DNA from: Methanocorpusculum sp.
GTDB taxonomy: Archaea > Halobacteriota > Methanomicrobia > Methanomicrobiales > Methanocorpusculaceae
DNA length: 64,000 bases
Reading direction: 5' to 3'
Assembly: GCA_017387505.1 (NCBI GenBank)
Contig: JAFOFB010000020.1
Span: 1-64,000 of the forward strand
The notes under the pieces are model-generated. The model had not been told where the DNA came from and did not search any database. It was given only the letters and a program-made list of their open reading frames with translations. Positions 16,286-25,220 of this stretch are shown one piece after another. Made by a program: the position numbers and the translations under genes. Position 1 is the stretch's first letter. Every line of letters starts with the position of its first letter.

Positions 16286-16552
16286 ATGACTGAACCAAGA
16301 ACATTAATCGAAAGATACAACGATACCCAGTCTAAAATTCTTGGATACTTAAAGGCAGGTGTTGCCAAAGGCAGCAAGTTCTTCAAGGCAAAATATATCG
16401 CAAAGGACCTTGGCCTTTCCTCGAAGGAGGTAGGAACTAATCTTGCCATTCTCTCTCAGATCTGTGATGATCTTGAGATTTCCCGCTGGAGTTATTCCAA
16501 CAGTACTACCTGGATGGTAACTTCAATGGATGAAGCAGAAACTACTGCATAA
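16286..16552 (+). CDS. Small winged-helix-like protein (DUF7123 type)
   Basis: An 88-residue protein conserved in many archaea. Residues 15-70 look like a winged helix: KILGYLKAGV, then YIAKDLGLSSKEVGTNLAIL as the helix-turn-helix, then a short wing (SRWSYSNSTTWMVT). Function is unknown; a DNA-binding role is inferred from the fold. It has its own promoter (TATTTATATTTATATG near 16239-16257) and a ribosome site GAGGTAA about 10 bases before the ATG. Confidence 0.8.
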   Translation: MTEPRTLIERYNDTQSKILGYLKAGVAKGSKFFKAKYIAKDLGLSSKEVGTNLAILSQICDDLEISRWSYSNSTTWMVTSMDEAETTA

Positions 16553-16611
16553 GTCTCCCAAAATATTACCCCGCATGCGTCTCATGCCACACACCTCCTT
16601 TTTTTTTATTT

Positions 16612-17652
16612 TTAAGAGAATGCTGATATTCTGGTCTGTTTTGTTCTTCCAAGGGACAGATACGGCAGGGCACGCTTCATGACAACACCTAAGTCACGCA
16701 GAACTTTTGTGTTTCTGACATTTTCGCTGTCTCTTGCCTGAAGTATGCGTCTGGCAGATACAGGGCCTATTCCCGGAACTCTTATCAACTCTGAGTAGTC
16801 AGCTTCTGCCGGGTTTACCTGCGGCATATTTTTTGCGAGAAGGACTTTTGGGTTGGTGTTTAGAAGCATACCGTCTTCATCAAAAACAGGGGATGTTTCC
16901 TGCCTCGTATAGCCGTAGAGTCGAAGCAGGGCATCTACCTGGTACCAGCGGTTGGCCCGCCAGACAGGAGTATTTTCATGAGTCTCAAGGGGTGTGTTTG
17001 AAATTGCATGAAATGCGGAGTAATAAACCCTTGCCGGGTTGTACTTTTCGTAGCTTGTCATTACTGTTTTGAATATTTCATAGTCCGTTTCGTCTGCTGC
17101 TCCGACTACAAACTGTGTTGAGTGTTTGTGCGGCATGATTTCAGACAGCCATTTGTGTCGGAGAAGCAGGTCTGTTTTGTACTCTTTGACAGTGGCAAGC
17201 TCAGCTAGGTGAGAGGCATCTGGTGCTTCGAGGTTGATGCTAAGCCTTGTTGCATACTTTGCCATCTCTGCAATATCAGAACGGGACGCTCCAGGCAGAA
17301 CTTTTAGGTGAAGGTATCCGTCAAACCCTCCTTTTCGAATGAGGCGGGCTGTTTCGGTAATCCTTTCCATTCCAAGATCAGTGTCTCCTCTCGGAATTCC
17401 GGTACTAAGCAGTAATCCTCCAACACGTCCTTGTCTATGAAGTTCAAGAAATCCATGTGCCATTTCTTCAGGGGTGAAATTGATGCCCTTCTTTTTTGTG
17501 CAGATTTCGCAGTATGCACAGTCAAAGGAGCATGTTCCTTCAAGCAGGATTTTCAAGGGTTCACACTTATGTGTTTTTCCTTCGGACCTTCCGGTCTGAT
17601 CAAAAAACGGTGAGCGGGTTGCCTGTTCGATTTTCCGGGTCAGTTCCGACAT
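16612..17652 (-). CDS. Radical SAM protein of the DNA modification/repair type (TIGR03916-like)
   Basis: A 346-residue protein. The [4Fe-4S] motif CSFDCAYC (C41, C45, C48) is followed by another cysteine, C51. The barrel continues through STGIPRGDTDLGMERI and LEAPDASHLAELA. A helix-hairpin-helix (IRVPGIGPVSARRIL, about 287-305) near the C terminus implies DNA contact. In bacteria the family is usually beside a uracil-DNA glycosylase-linked partner; none is seen here. The promoter (TTTATATA on the minus strand, 17680-17688) lies about 30 bases before the ATG, with an inverted repeat upstream. Confidence 0.85.
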   Translation of the reverse strand: MSELTRKIEQATRSPFFDQTGRSEGKTHKCEPLKILLEGTCSFDCAYCEICTKKKGINFTPEEMAHGFLELHRQGRVGGLLLSTGIPRGDTDLGMERITETARLIRKGGFDGYLHLKVLPGASRSDIAEMAKYATRLSINLEAPDASHLAELATVKEYKTDLLLRHKWLSEIMPHKHSTQFVVGAADETDYEIFKTVMTSYEKYNPARVYYSAFHAISNTPLETHENTPVWRANRWYQVDALLRLYGYTRQETSPVFDEDGMLLNTNPKVLLAKNMPQVNPAEADYSELIRVPGIGPVSARRILQARDSENVRNTKVLRDLGVVMKRALPYLSLGRTKQTRISAFS

Positions 17653-17679
17653 TACACTTCATACTTCGATGTGGTGGTA

Positions 17680-17800
17680 TATAAACCCCTGACCGCGCGG
17701 TGCGAAAGTGCCCTTTGTTTTTGAAATGGTTAAAATTTAGATGGTTTGGTGGGCTTTAATTTTGAAACTGCGTCGTTTAATGACTTAAACGCACTTTCGC
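17680..17800 (-). promoter_or_regulatory. Promoter with a 10-base inverted repeat
   Basis: The minus-strand TATA box at 17680-17688 serves the radical SAM gene. Upstream of it are GCGAAAGTGC (17702-17711) and its perfect complement GCACTTTCGC (17791-17800). Between them GTTTAA/TTAAAC (about 17775-17790) forms a tighter hairpin. The near copy is only 13 bases from the TATA box, a place where a regulator would act. No binding protein is known. Confidence 0.5.
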
Positions 17801-17860
17801 GAAAATGGATTTTGATATATATTTGTATCTATTTTTTGAATCTAAAAAAGGTGATAATAG

Positions 17861-18874
17861 TTATTCGAGATGTTTGGTGTTCTCATTTGGTATGAGAGAT
17901 ATTTTTTCTTCCCGCCATGCTTTATCGTATGCCATTAAGAACTCTTTAGATGAATTTCCACTCTCTACAGCCAAAATAGCAACCTCTGCGGCAAGACGCC
18001 CTGTAAACATCGCATTGTAAATTCCACGTCTGGTAACCGAATCTGAAAGACGTGCGGCATCACCAACTACCAAAAGTCCATCTGCTGCAGTTTCCTTAAG
18101 CGGTCCGCATACAGGAACTCCGCCTGCCGAAAGTTCTGTTATTTTTCCGTTCGGGAACTTCTTTTCGATGAAACTGTCGAGATAACTACGGGCTTTGTAT
18201 CCATCTGTTCCCGGGATTCCAACACCTATGTTTGCACAGCGTTTTCCTTTCGGGAAAATCCATATATATCCACCAGGGGCATCTTCAGGTGAGATATAGA
18301 ACTGCTTTGTCCTCTCGTCGATATCGATATCATTTACCACATACTGTACGCATGACATAATGCCGTCTTGCGGGATTGTGGTATCTATCCCTGCCCATTT
18401 AGCAAATTTGGACTCTACACCGTCTGCGGCAATCACAATCTTTGCTCTAACATCATATGTCTTTCCGTGCTGTTCGATAACGGCCCCGCAGACTTTTTCT
18501 CCTTCCATAATTGGAGAAGACGCTCTTGCATGAACCTGAATTTCTGCTCCTGCTTCTGCCGCACGCCAGATAAGTTCTCTGTCGAAGACTTTGCGGTCGA
18601 GAATGTATTCGATTCCTTTAGTGCTGACACTCACCGAACCGTCTGGCTCTATTAATGATACAGAATTAATCTCAGCTGATATGAATCTCTGGTCCGCGTC
18701 GATGAACTCGAGCAGTTCATCCTTTCCAATACTTTCACCAGAGCGTACAGGAACTCCAACCGCTGAACGCTTTTCGACAAGAAGAACAGAAAGACCTGCC
18801 TCTGCTGCTTTTCGTGCCGCAACAGCTCCCCCAGGTCCTCCTCCAACAACTAAGATGTCGTAACTATCCTTCAT
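17861..18874 (-). CDS. Geranylgeranyl reductase family flavoprotein, short form
   Basis: A FAD enzyme of the group that reduces the double bonds of geranylgeranyl lipids in archaeal membranes. FAD loop [19 protein letters not shown] at 8-26, GxxxR-type segment [12 protein letters not shown], and GDAAR near 272. It has 337 residues, clearly fewer than the roughly 400 usual for this family: the C-terminal part after YDKAWREE is missing. The usual PLTGGGI after GDAAR is replaced by SDSVTRRGI. It could be a reduced paralogue or a decayed gene. It overlaps the upstream ferredoxin gene by ATGA, as a ferredoxin partner would. Confidence 0.85.
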   Translation of the reverse strand: MKDSYDILVVGGGPGGAVAARKAAEAGLSVLLVEKRSAVGVPVRSGESIGKDELLEFIDADQRFISAEINSVSLIEPDGSVSVSTKGIEYILDRKVFDRELIWRAAEAGAEIQVHARASSPIMEGEKVCGAVIEQHGKTYDVRAKIVIAADGVESKFAKWAGIDTTIPQDGIMSCVQYVVNDIDIDERTKQFYISPEDAPGGYIWIFPKGKRCANIGVGIPGTDGYKARSYLDSFIEKKFPNGKITELSAGGVPVCGPLKETAADGLLVVGDAARLSDSVTRRGIYNAMFTGRLAAEVAILAVESGNSSKEFLMAYDKAWREEKISLIPNENTKHLE

Positions 18875-19050
18875 TCCTCACTCCGGAGGATTGCGCCAAG
18901 CGGACATACGGTACTGCAGAGTTTACATTTCGGCTTGCAAAGCCTGGAATCAACTGACAGATATGCATCAATGAGTTCCAGAGCTCCACTCGGACAAACA
19001 GAAACACAGGCCCCGCAGTAACCGCAGACCTCACGGCGAATGGTAATCAT
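18871..19050 (-). CDS. Small 2[4Fe-4S] ferredoxin
   Basis: A 59-residue ferredoxin with two cluster motifs: [12 protein letters not shown] (C9, C12, C15, C19) and [13 protein letters not shown] (C38, C42, C45, C49). The second has CxxxC in place of CxxC at its start, as in many archaeal ferredoxins of this size. Its TGA overlaps the ATG of the geranylgeranyl reductase gene, so the two proteins are made together. In Methanosarcina a ferredoxin encoded beside the reductase supplies its electrons, which fits this pairing. Confidence 0.88.
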   Translation of the reverse strand: MITIRREVCGYCGACVSVCPSGALELIDAYLSVDSRLCKPKCKLCSTVCPLGAILRSEE

Positions 19051-19086
19051 TAGGATATGGTTTGATTTGCGGAGTAAAAAAAGTGA

Positions 19087-19845
19087 TTATGGTCTAAGAC
19101 CGCTTCCACCCTGAACGGTGAAGGTCTCACCACTGATGTAGGATGCATCTTCGGACTGGAGGAAGACACAAATTCTTCCAATATCGTTTTCTGCATCTCC
19201 GAATCTTCCAAGCGGAATTCCCTTGATGGTTGCCTCGTAAAGGTCAGGGTACTCCTTTCTCCATGCGTCGAGCTGTTCAGTGTAGACAAGCGGACAGACA
19301 ACATTGATGTTGATTCCATCCGGACCCCACTCGGTTGCTGCGACACGGGAAAGTCCGCGAATACCTTCCTTGGATGCTGCATAGGAGGACTGTCCTGGCT
19401 TTCCAAAGAGACCTGCACCGGATGCGAAGTTGATAACGCTTCCTTTGGATTCCTTGAGGTATGGATAGCACTCTCTCATGTAGAAGAATGCTGCATACAG
19501 ACCGGAGTTGACTGCTAAGTCAAAGTCCTCTTTGGTGTGGTCCTTTAACAGAACACCAGACTTGGAGACCTGTGCATTGTTGACTAAGACATCGATTTTG
19601 CCGAACTTTTCAATAGTCTGTCTGACAGCCTCTTTGACCTGAGCCTCATCTCCACCGTCTGCGGCAACCGGAAGGACAGTAACTCCGTATGCTTCAAGTT
19701 TTTCCTTGGCACTCTGTAAGCGCTCAATGGTTCTTCCGGTGATGACTAAGTTTGCTCCCTCTTTTGCGAAGGCAGTTGCAATACCAAATCCAATTCCTTT
19801 GCCGCCGCCGGTAACAATGGCGACTTTGTTATCCATTTTTCCCAT
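19087..19845 (-). CDS. Short-chain dehydrogenase/reductase
   Basis: A 252-residue classical SDR. Cofactor motif TGGGKGIG at 12-19, NNAQ (for NNAG) near 88-91, and the catalytic Ser-Tyr-Lys with YAASK near 159-163. The C-terminal SGETFTVQGGSGLRP is typical of FabG-like members. Arg in GRTIERL after the second strand favours NADP(H). The substrate is not shown by sequence. Stands alone beside the ferredoxin/reductase pair. Confidence 0.9.
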   Translation of the reverse strand: MGKMDNKVAIVTGGGKGIGFGIATAFAKEGANLVITGRTIERLQSAKEKLEAYGVTVLPVAADGGDEAQVKEAVRQTIEKFGKIDVLVNNAQVSKSGVLLKDHTKEDFDLAVNSGLYAAFFYMRECYPYLKESKGSVINFASGAGLFGKPGQSSYAASKEGIRGLSRVAATEWGPDGININVVCPLVYTEQLDAWRKEYPDLYEATIKGIPLGRFGDAENDIGRICVFLQSEDASYISGETFTVQGGSGLRP

Positions 19846-20025
19846 ACTGAAGAATGGACTTTTTTTCTATAAAAAGGGTCTGGATTGATTGTCCCAAATC
19901 CAAAGGAATTTACTGACTTTTGAATTCCTGGTCTAAAACTGATGTTTTTTCATGCGCGTTCGATGTAGAAATATGCGCAAAGAATAATCTTTTAGAAAAT
20001 TTACAGAATTTAACAAAAAGTGAAG

Positions 20026-20098
20026 TGCCTTCAGCCGGAATTGAACCGGCGACATACAGATCTTCAGTCTGTCGCTCTCCCTACTGAGCTATAAAGGC
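20026..20098 (-). tRNA. tRNA-Phe (GAA)
   Basis: A 73-nt cloverleaf on the minus strand: acceptor GCCTTTA/TGAAGGC (one G-U pair), D arm GCTCAGTAGGGAGAGC, anticodon stem ACAGA/TCTGT with loop CTGAAGA (anticodon GAA), T arm GCCGG-TTCAATT-CCGGC, discriminator A. CCA is not encoded. Confidence 0.95.
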
Positions 20099-20193
20099 GC
20101 TTGTGCGATAATAATGTTGTATCTGGTACTATTTATAATCTTTGAAATTATGTCCCAAACATATTATCTCCAAGTAGAACCCATGTTTATACA

Positions 20194-21165
20194 ATGGGCA
20201 TCTTAAGGAAGAAAAAAACATCTGCAAAAAAACAGACTCTGCAGGAGAAAATCGTAAATAGGACATCAAACGTCGTCCATTTAACACACAATGACCTGGA
20301 TGCCGCTGGTTCTGATGCCATCTGCCGTATGGTATTTGGAGACGAACTTGTAACCCTTTTCTCATCTGTAAACCGCTTCGAATGGTTCCTCGCGCAGGTT
20401 GCAGGATGCAACGGAAAAGGTGACACACTTGTAATAAGTGACCTTGGATACCAGAAGGGAATCGAAGATAAAGTAAGAAAAGCGCATGCCGCAGGATGGA
20501 ACATCCGCTGGTTTGATCACCACAAATGGACTGACGAGGAAAAAGCCCGTGTAACTCCGTATGTGGAAAGCCTTACTGTTGATACCACCCGCTGTGCTAC
20601 AGGTGTTCTCTGCCATTCTTTAGAGCCGAAACAGCCTTATGCAGAAGAGGTTGCCTGCGTTGTCTGCGACTATGATTTATGGAAACATGAAGACAAACGC
20701 TCGGCAGTTCTTGGAATCGTTACATCCGGCAGTTCGAACTTAAAGCTCATCCGCGACAAACTTGCACAGGGAATCATTATTGATGACGAAGTTTCGTCCA
20801 TCTTCGACAGAATCGAGAGGGAAAAGAACAAGTGTATTAAAAAGTCTCTTCGTGCTGCAAAGATTCATGACGGCAAGTACAAAATTGCTGTTATGCCGTC
20901 CTATGGATATCCAAGTGAGACTGCAGCCGAAGTTCGAAAAATTCTTGGAACTGATATCGAACTTCTTGTCTTTGACAACGGTAAGTTCTCGATTCGCAGT
21001 GTACCTGATATCAGCCACTTAATCGCACGTGAATTTAACGGCGGAGGACATCCGAATGCATCCGGAGGAAACCTGGGATATGGGTGGAAGGAGAAAGCAC
21101 TCTTCAAGATTTTCCGCCATGTTTCAAAGCGAAAAGAGTTCCTTTCTGTTGCAGAGAAGTTCTGA
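20194..21165 (+). CDS. DHH family phosphoesterase
   Basis: A 323-residue DHH-DHHA1 protein without the extra domains of the two other DHH proteins in the window. The metal motifs are HNDLDAAGSDA (about 32-42), VISDLG and WFDHHKW (about 109-115); the DHHA1 tail has FNGGGHPNASGG. The basic N terminus (RKKKTSAKKQ) may bind nucleic acid. Possible substrates, by family, are short oligonucleotides or cyclic dinucleotides. It resembles archaeal oligoribonuclease-type DHH proteins, but the exact activity is open. Confidence 0.85.
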   Translation: MGILRKKKTSAKKQTLQEKIVNRTSNVVHLTHNDLDAAGSDAICRMVFGDELVTLFSSVNRFEWFLAQVAGCNGKGDTLVISDLGYQKGIEDKVRKAHAAGWNIRWFDHHKWTDEEKARVTPYVESLTVDTTRCATGVLCHSLEPKQPYAEEVACVVCDYDLWKHEDKRSAVLGIVTSGSSNLKLIRDKLAQGIIIDDEVSSIFDRIEREKNKCIKKSLRAAKIHDGKYKIAVMPSYGYPSETAAEVRKILGTDIELLVFDNGKFSIRSVPDISHLIAREFNGGGHPNASGGNLGYGWKEKALFKIFRHVSKRKEFLSVAEKF

Positions 21166-21242
21166 ACAAAATTGGTAATGAATAATAGTTATACAAACCA
21201 ACATAACTAGAACAAAATAAGCGGGAGTTCCTGTACTTATCC

Positions 21243-22091
21243 ATGAATACCAAATTCAGACTAGAAAAACGTGCCACAAAAGGCGGTGACAAATATTATC
21301 TGGTGTATCCTGTAATTACACCGAAACGCAAAACAAAAATTTCCCGCCTTATTAAAACCGGCGATGCACCAACTGATGCTGAATTTGAGACTGCTGTCCT
21401 TCAGTACACGGAGGAGTTTACAAAGCGTGCGGCAGAAAAGTATGCTGAGTTCAGAGTAGAAGAGCTCTATTTCCAATATATTCCGCCGTTCCTTGGAAAG
21501 GGACTTGAGAAAACCCGCTATCTCTTCAATACCTACGTATCCTCTCTGTCTGATGATGAGCGTGAGGATTTCGAGGAACTCTATGATGCAAAATATATCG
21601 CAGGAACTGCCGCCATCGAGGAAATATCTGCCGCATCAAGCAAATTAACCCGCAACTTCCGTCTTGTAAAAACCTGCAGGGAATCTGCTGTAGATAAGGT
21701 AACTCCTGAGTTCATCCGTGAAATTCACAGCCTTATCTTAATGGAACTTCCGGAAGAGACCGGAGTTTTCCGTGAGGATGGAAATGTTGAAGCAAGACTT
21801 CAGATGACGCTTGATGAGTATTACAGCAGAGTTGAAGCTGGATACTGCGCATTCGAGCAGGCAGTTCTTTTCCTCTACCGTTTCTTGGTTATTCATCCGT
21901 TCAACACTGCAAACGGTCTTGTCGCACGCGAAATATTCAACTTCCTTCTGGAGTGTGACGGATATCCGCGCTTAGTGTTCCCGACAGACTTTGCAAAACA
22001 CTACAGCATGGCTCTTGATTTCGGAGACAAAAAAGATTATCAGCGCATGGTAACACTCTTTGCATCAATTTCCATGCGCCAGACTGTCTGA
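21243..22091 (+). CDS. Fic-domain protein with a degenerate active site
   Basis: A 282-residue Fic-fold protein. Fic enzymes transfer AMP or other groups with HPFx(D/E)GNGRxxR. Here the motif is HPFNTANGLVAR (218-229): the His remains, but the acidic residue is Thr, the first Gly is Ala and the Arg is Leu. An N-terminal helix carries GTAAIEEI (121-128), close to the usual inhibitory (S/T)xxxE(G/N). The protein may be a pseudoenzyme, act with a different substrate, or bind nucleotide only. A canonical Fic protein is encoded at 59410-60375. Confidence 0.85.
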   Translation: MNTKFRLEKRATKGGDKYYLVYPVITPKRKTKISRLIKTGDAPTDAEFETAVLQYTEEFTKRAAEKYAEFRVEELYFQYIPPFLGKGLEKTRYLFNTYVSSLSDDEREDFEELYDAKYIAGTAAIEEISAASSKLTRNFRLVKTCRESAVDKVTPEFIREIHSLILMELPEETGVFREDGNVEARLQMTLDEYYSRVEAGYCAFEQAVLFLYRFLVIHPFNTANGLVAREIFNFLLECDGYPRLVFPTDFAKHYSMALDFGDKKDYQRMVTLFASISMRQTV

Positions 22092-22238
22092 GAATTGATG
22101 TTGTAATTTTCTAACAACTTCTTTTCTGAAAAAGTAACAATTATTTTTGAGATATATTTTTGCAATACATATTGGTATACTTACACTGCAGGTAACCTCC
22201 ACCTTTTATCACATACGCCATCCAATATATTTCCTCAT

Positions 22239-22604
22239 ATGCACGGCGGCGAAGAGATTTTCAAATACAAACAGTGTATCATTCTTCGGACTGATTTAAA
22301 GATGAGCTGCGGCAAGATGTGTGCCCAGGCGGCTCACGCATCAATTGGAGCTTTTGAAAAGACCTCTCTTGCAGACAAAAAGGAATGGATGAGAGAAGGT
22401 CAGAAAAAGGTTGCATTAAAAGCTCCGGACGAGAGAACACTCTATATGTTAAAGGCACAGGCGGAACTTTTAGGCGTTCCGTGTTCTCTGATTATTGATG
22501 CAGGCATGACTGAAATTCCGGCAGGTTCTGTCACTGCTCTTGGAATCGGCCCTGCCAAACGTGACATCATGGACAAAATCACTGCTGACTTAAAACTCCT
22601 CTAA
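22239..22604 (+). CDS. pth2: Peptidyl-tRNA hydrolase, archaeal type
   Basis: Frees tRNA from peptidyl-tRNA that has dropped off the ribosome. The 121-residue protein has the Pth2 features: KQCIILRTDLKMSCGKMCAQAAHASIGA near the N terminus and DAGMTEIPAGSVTALGIGP towards the end. Length is normal for the family. It is two bases from the truD start, and the pair, both acting on tRNA, is a single transcript. Confidence 0.95.
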   Translation: MHGGEEIFKYKQCIILRTDLKMSCGKMCAQAAHASIGAFEKTSLADKKEWMREGQKKVALKAPDERTLYMLKAQAELLGVPCSLIIDAGMTEIPAGSVTALGIGPAKRDIMDKITADLKLL

Positions 22605-22606
22605 CC

Positions 22607-23875
22607 ATGAGAAAATCACCATACGAAAGAGAAACCGAGCTTGGAATCAGCTACTATGCGGCTGACTGCGAAGGAATCGAAGGAAAGCTTAGAACTGTTC
22701 CGGAAGATTTCATCGTAGAAGAGCTTCCAATTAACTTCACAAACACCGGTCCTTATACCATCTGCCGCCTGACCAAGAAGTCCTGGGAACACCAGCACGC
22801 TGTCCGCGAAATCACAAACCGTCTCCACATCAGCCCGAAGCGTTTCGGATGGGCCGGAACCAAGGACAGAAATGCAGTAACCACTCAGTACATCTCACTT
22901 TACGATGTCCCAAAGGAACAGATTGAGGCTCTTGCAATAAAAGATATCACAATAACTCCCGTTGCATCACACCAGTTCTCTCTTGGCCTTGGAAACCTCG
23001 AAGGAAACCGCTTCCGCTTAACCCTTCGCGGATGTAACGAGGAAAATCTTGCAGAAAAAACAGCAGAGATTACTGCTGCTGTAAAAACCGGAATCCCGAA
23101 CTACTTCGGTCTCCAGCGTTTTGGTGCTATGAAGCCGATTACTCATAAGATGGGATATCACATCTTACGCGGTGAGTTCGAGGAAGCAGTAACTCTCTAT
23201 GTAGGAGATGCTTTTCCCTATGAGTCTGATGAAATCAAGGCCGCTCGTTCCAGTTTCCGTGAGACAAAAGATGCAAAGGAAGCTCTACACGACCTTCCGG
23301 TTCATCTCTCGTATGAGAGAATCATGCTCGATTCTCTGATGAAGAAAAAGGATGACTACGGGGCAGCTCTTCAGGCACTTCCGCCAAAACTGCTTTCCAT
23401 GTTCGTCTCGGCCTATCAGTCCTGGCTCTTTAACATGGCTGTTTCCGCAAGATGTGCGGAAGGCACAGCACTTTCCGAGCCGCGGATTGGCGAGCACCTT
23501 GTTTTTGCAAACGGCAGAGTGGATACTGTAACTGAAAAGAATATGCCGACTGCAAGACAGCACATGAAACGCGGAAGATGCTTTGTTGTCGGATGGATGC
23601 CCGGAAAGACTCTTCCTGTTGCCGCAGGCCCTCTCGAGAACGAGATGTTTGCTTTGATGGAAAAGGATGGTATCTCGATGCCTGACTTTGACAAGGCAGC
23701 AGCTTTTGTCAAGACAAACTATGACGGCTTCCACAGAAGAATTTCGTTAGAGGCAGATGTCTCTTACGAGATTTCCGGGGCTGATGTTGTTCTTTCCTTC
23801 ACACTTCCACCGGGACACTACGCAACAACTGTTGCCAGAGAATACATGCAGGCCGAGCCTGAATGTATGGTCTAA
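22607..23875 (+). CDS. truD: tRNA pseudouridine synthase D
   Basis: Makes pseudouridine 13 in tRNA. The 422-residue protein shows the TruD catalytic motif GWAGTKDRNAVTTQ near 82-95, with the catalytic Asp in TKDR, and the later motifs NYFGLQRFG and SAYQSWLFN. The C-terminal LPPGHYATTVAREYMQ is also typical. Length fits archaeal TruD. It starts right after pth2 and shares its terminator region with the convergent membrane transporter gene. Confidence 0.95.
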   Translation: MRKSPYERETELGISYYAADCEGIEGKLRTVPEDFIVEELPINFTNTGPYTICRLTKKSWEHQHAVREITNRLHISPKRFGWAGTKDRNAVTTQYISLYDVPKEQIEALAIKDITITPVASHQFSLGLGNLEGNRFRLTLRGCNEENLAEKTAEITAAVKTGIPNYFGLQRFGAMKPITHKMGYHILRGEFEEAVTLYVGDAFPYESDEIKAARSSFRETKDAKEALHDLPVHLSYERIMLDSLMKKKDDYGAALQALPPKLLSMFVSAYQSWLFNMAVSARCAEGTALSEPRIGEHLVFANGRVDTVTEKNMPTARQHMKRGRCFVVGWMPGKTLPVAAGPLENEMFALMEKDGISMPDFDKAAAFVKTNYDGFHRRISLEADVSYEISGADVVLSFTLPPGHYATTVAREYMQAEPECMV

Positions 23876-23876
23876 C

Positions 23877-23884
23877 TTTTTTTT
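23877..23884 (+). terminator. T-run after truD
   Basis: Eight T residues after the truD stop; they reach into the stop codon of the convergent transporter gene, leaving almost no gap. Confidence 0.5.
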
Positions 23885-25094
23885 AAAGCAGTATCATCAT
23901 CACTGCAAGAAGACACGTTGCCCCAATCAAATCAATCGAACTGGTTACAACCGGTACACCGAAGTTATCAGGATCGAATCCCTTTCTATACGTAATAACT
24001 GCTGTATAGTATCCAAGGAGATTCATTGCGGTGACCACAAGAATTCCGGCAAGAAGTGAAATTACAACCATCAGCAAAAGACCAGGGGTTGTAATTCCAA
24101 GAAGAACTGCTGCGAAGTGTGCGATAACACCCATCAGCGGAAGGAAAATAATCGAGTAGATATAGTTCTCTCCAAAGTGCTTCAAGACAGTCTTCTGCGG
24201 GAAAAGAACAGGGTCAATCATACCCATGTGCATCTCAGTTCCTATTCTGGATGTTAAAATACCACCAATCGAACCGCATCCGTTCATGAAAGGAGAAATC
24301 AGAATGATAACGGCTGCTGCTGCAATCAGAGACTCAAGCCTGCTTGTGTAGAGAACTCCTGCTGTGATTCCAAGAAGAGAAAGCGGAATTAAAAGCGGCA
24401 GACCCTCGCGTAAGACATCAAGCATGGTTCTTGTTCCGCGCTTAAATGAGATAAACGCTGCAACAATCATCACGAAAACAATTGCTCCAAGAACAGCCTT
24501 TCCTGTAAACGGTAAGTCCATCACAATTAATGCTGTCACAACAATGAACGGAAGCGTTACAATATCGCCAATAGTTGTAACCGCAGGAGCGCCCACCATA
24601 TCCAAATCCCAGAATTTGCGGTAACAGACAATACTTACGAGAACTCCGACAACTGTCACAAGCATTCCGGCCAGTGTTCCGGAGATGACTGAGATTATAA
24701 TCATCTCTAAAACACCAATAACCTCTGTGTCTGTAAATAGACAGATGATTTTTCCAAAAATGGCAAGCACTGCTGAGATTATAACCGTTAAAATAAGTGA
24801 TGCACAAAGGTTGTCTCCAAGTTCAGAGTTACGCTTAAAGTCAACCTCGAATGCTCCAAGGTGCATAGATGAAGAAAGTCTGGATGTTAAAATTCCGGCG
24901 ATTGCTCCACGCATATTAATCGACGGAGTTACCAGAACCATAAGTCCTGGGATTAAAAGCAGAACTTCATTTACCGAACCTAAATAAATTCCTGCGATAA
25001 AAGATAAGCTGACGCTAATTAAGAGAGTCCAGAATCCGGTTAAGAACTCCCGGTGCTTTTCTCTGAGGTCGTTTATCGCTATGACCAGGGTCAT
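23883..25094 (-). CDS. SLC41/MgtE-type divalent cation transporter
   Basis: A 403-residue membrane protein with about ten segments in two similar halves. Each half has the conserved signature: PSINMRGAIAGILTSRLSSSMHLG (about 57-80) and the matching MNGCGSIGGILTSRIGTEMHMG. These are the features of the MgtE membrane domain duplicated as in SLC41 magnesium carriers. The cytosolic CBS sensing domains of MgtE are absent. A ribosome site GAGGTGAG precedes the ATG by 5 bases. Confidence 0.85.
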   Translation of the reverse strand: MTLVIAINDLREKHREFLTGFWTLLISVSLSFIAGIYLGSVNEVLLLIPGLMVLVTPSINMRGAIAGILTSRLSSSMHLGAFEVDFKRNSELGDNLCASLILTVIISAVLAIFGKIICLFTDTEVIGVLEMIIISVISGTLAGMLVTVVGVLVSIVCYRKFWDLDMVGAPAVTTIGDIVTLPFIVVTALIVMDLPFTGKAVLGAIVFVMIVAAFISFKRGTRTMLDVLREGLPLLIPLSLLGITAGVLYTSRLESLIAAAAVIILISPFMNGCGSIGGILTSRIGTEMHMGMIDPVLFPQKTVLKHFGENYIYSIIFLPLMGVIAHFAAVLLGITTPGLLLMVVISLLAGILVVTAMNLLGYYTAVITYRKGFDPDNFGVPVVTSSIDLIGATCLLAVMMILL

Positions 25095-25220
25095 CCAGAC
25101 TCACCTCATTATCTAAGCACATAGTGTTTACATATTTGTTTTTCAAAGGTATAAATGGAGGGGGGTTGTACACTCTCAGCGAAAGGTGATTATCCTCTAC
25201 CATCCAATATATATCCACTT

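Noticed and set aside
22092-22238. Small RNA or gene before pth2
   Set aside because: AT-rich leader with one imperfect hairpin near 22097-22117; no box motif or frame to support a call.
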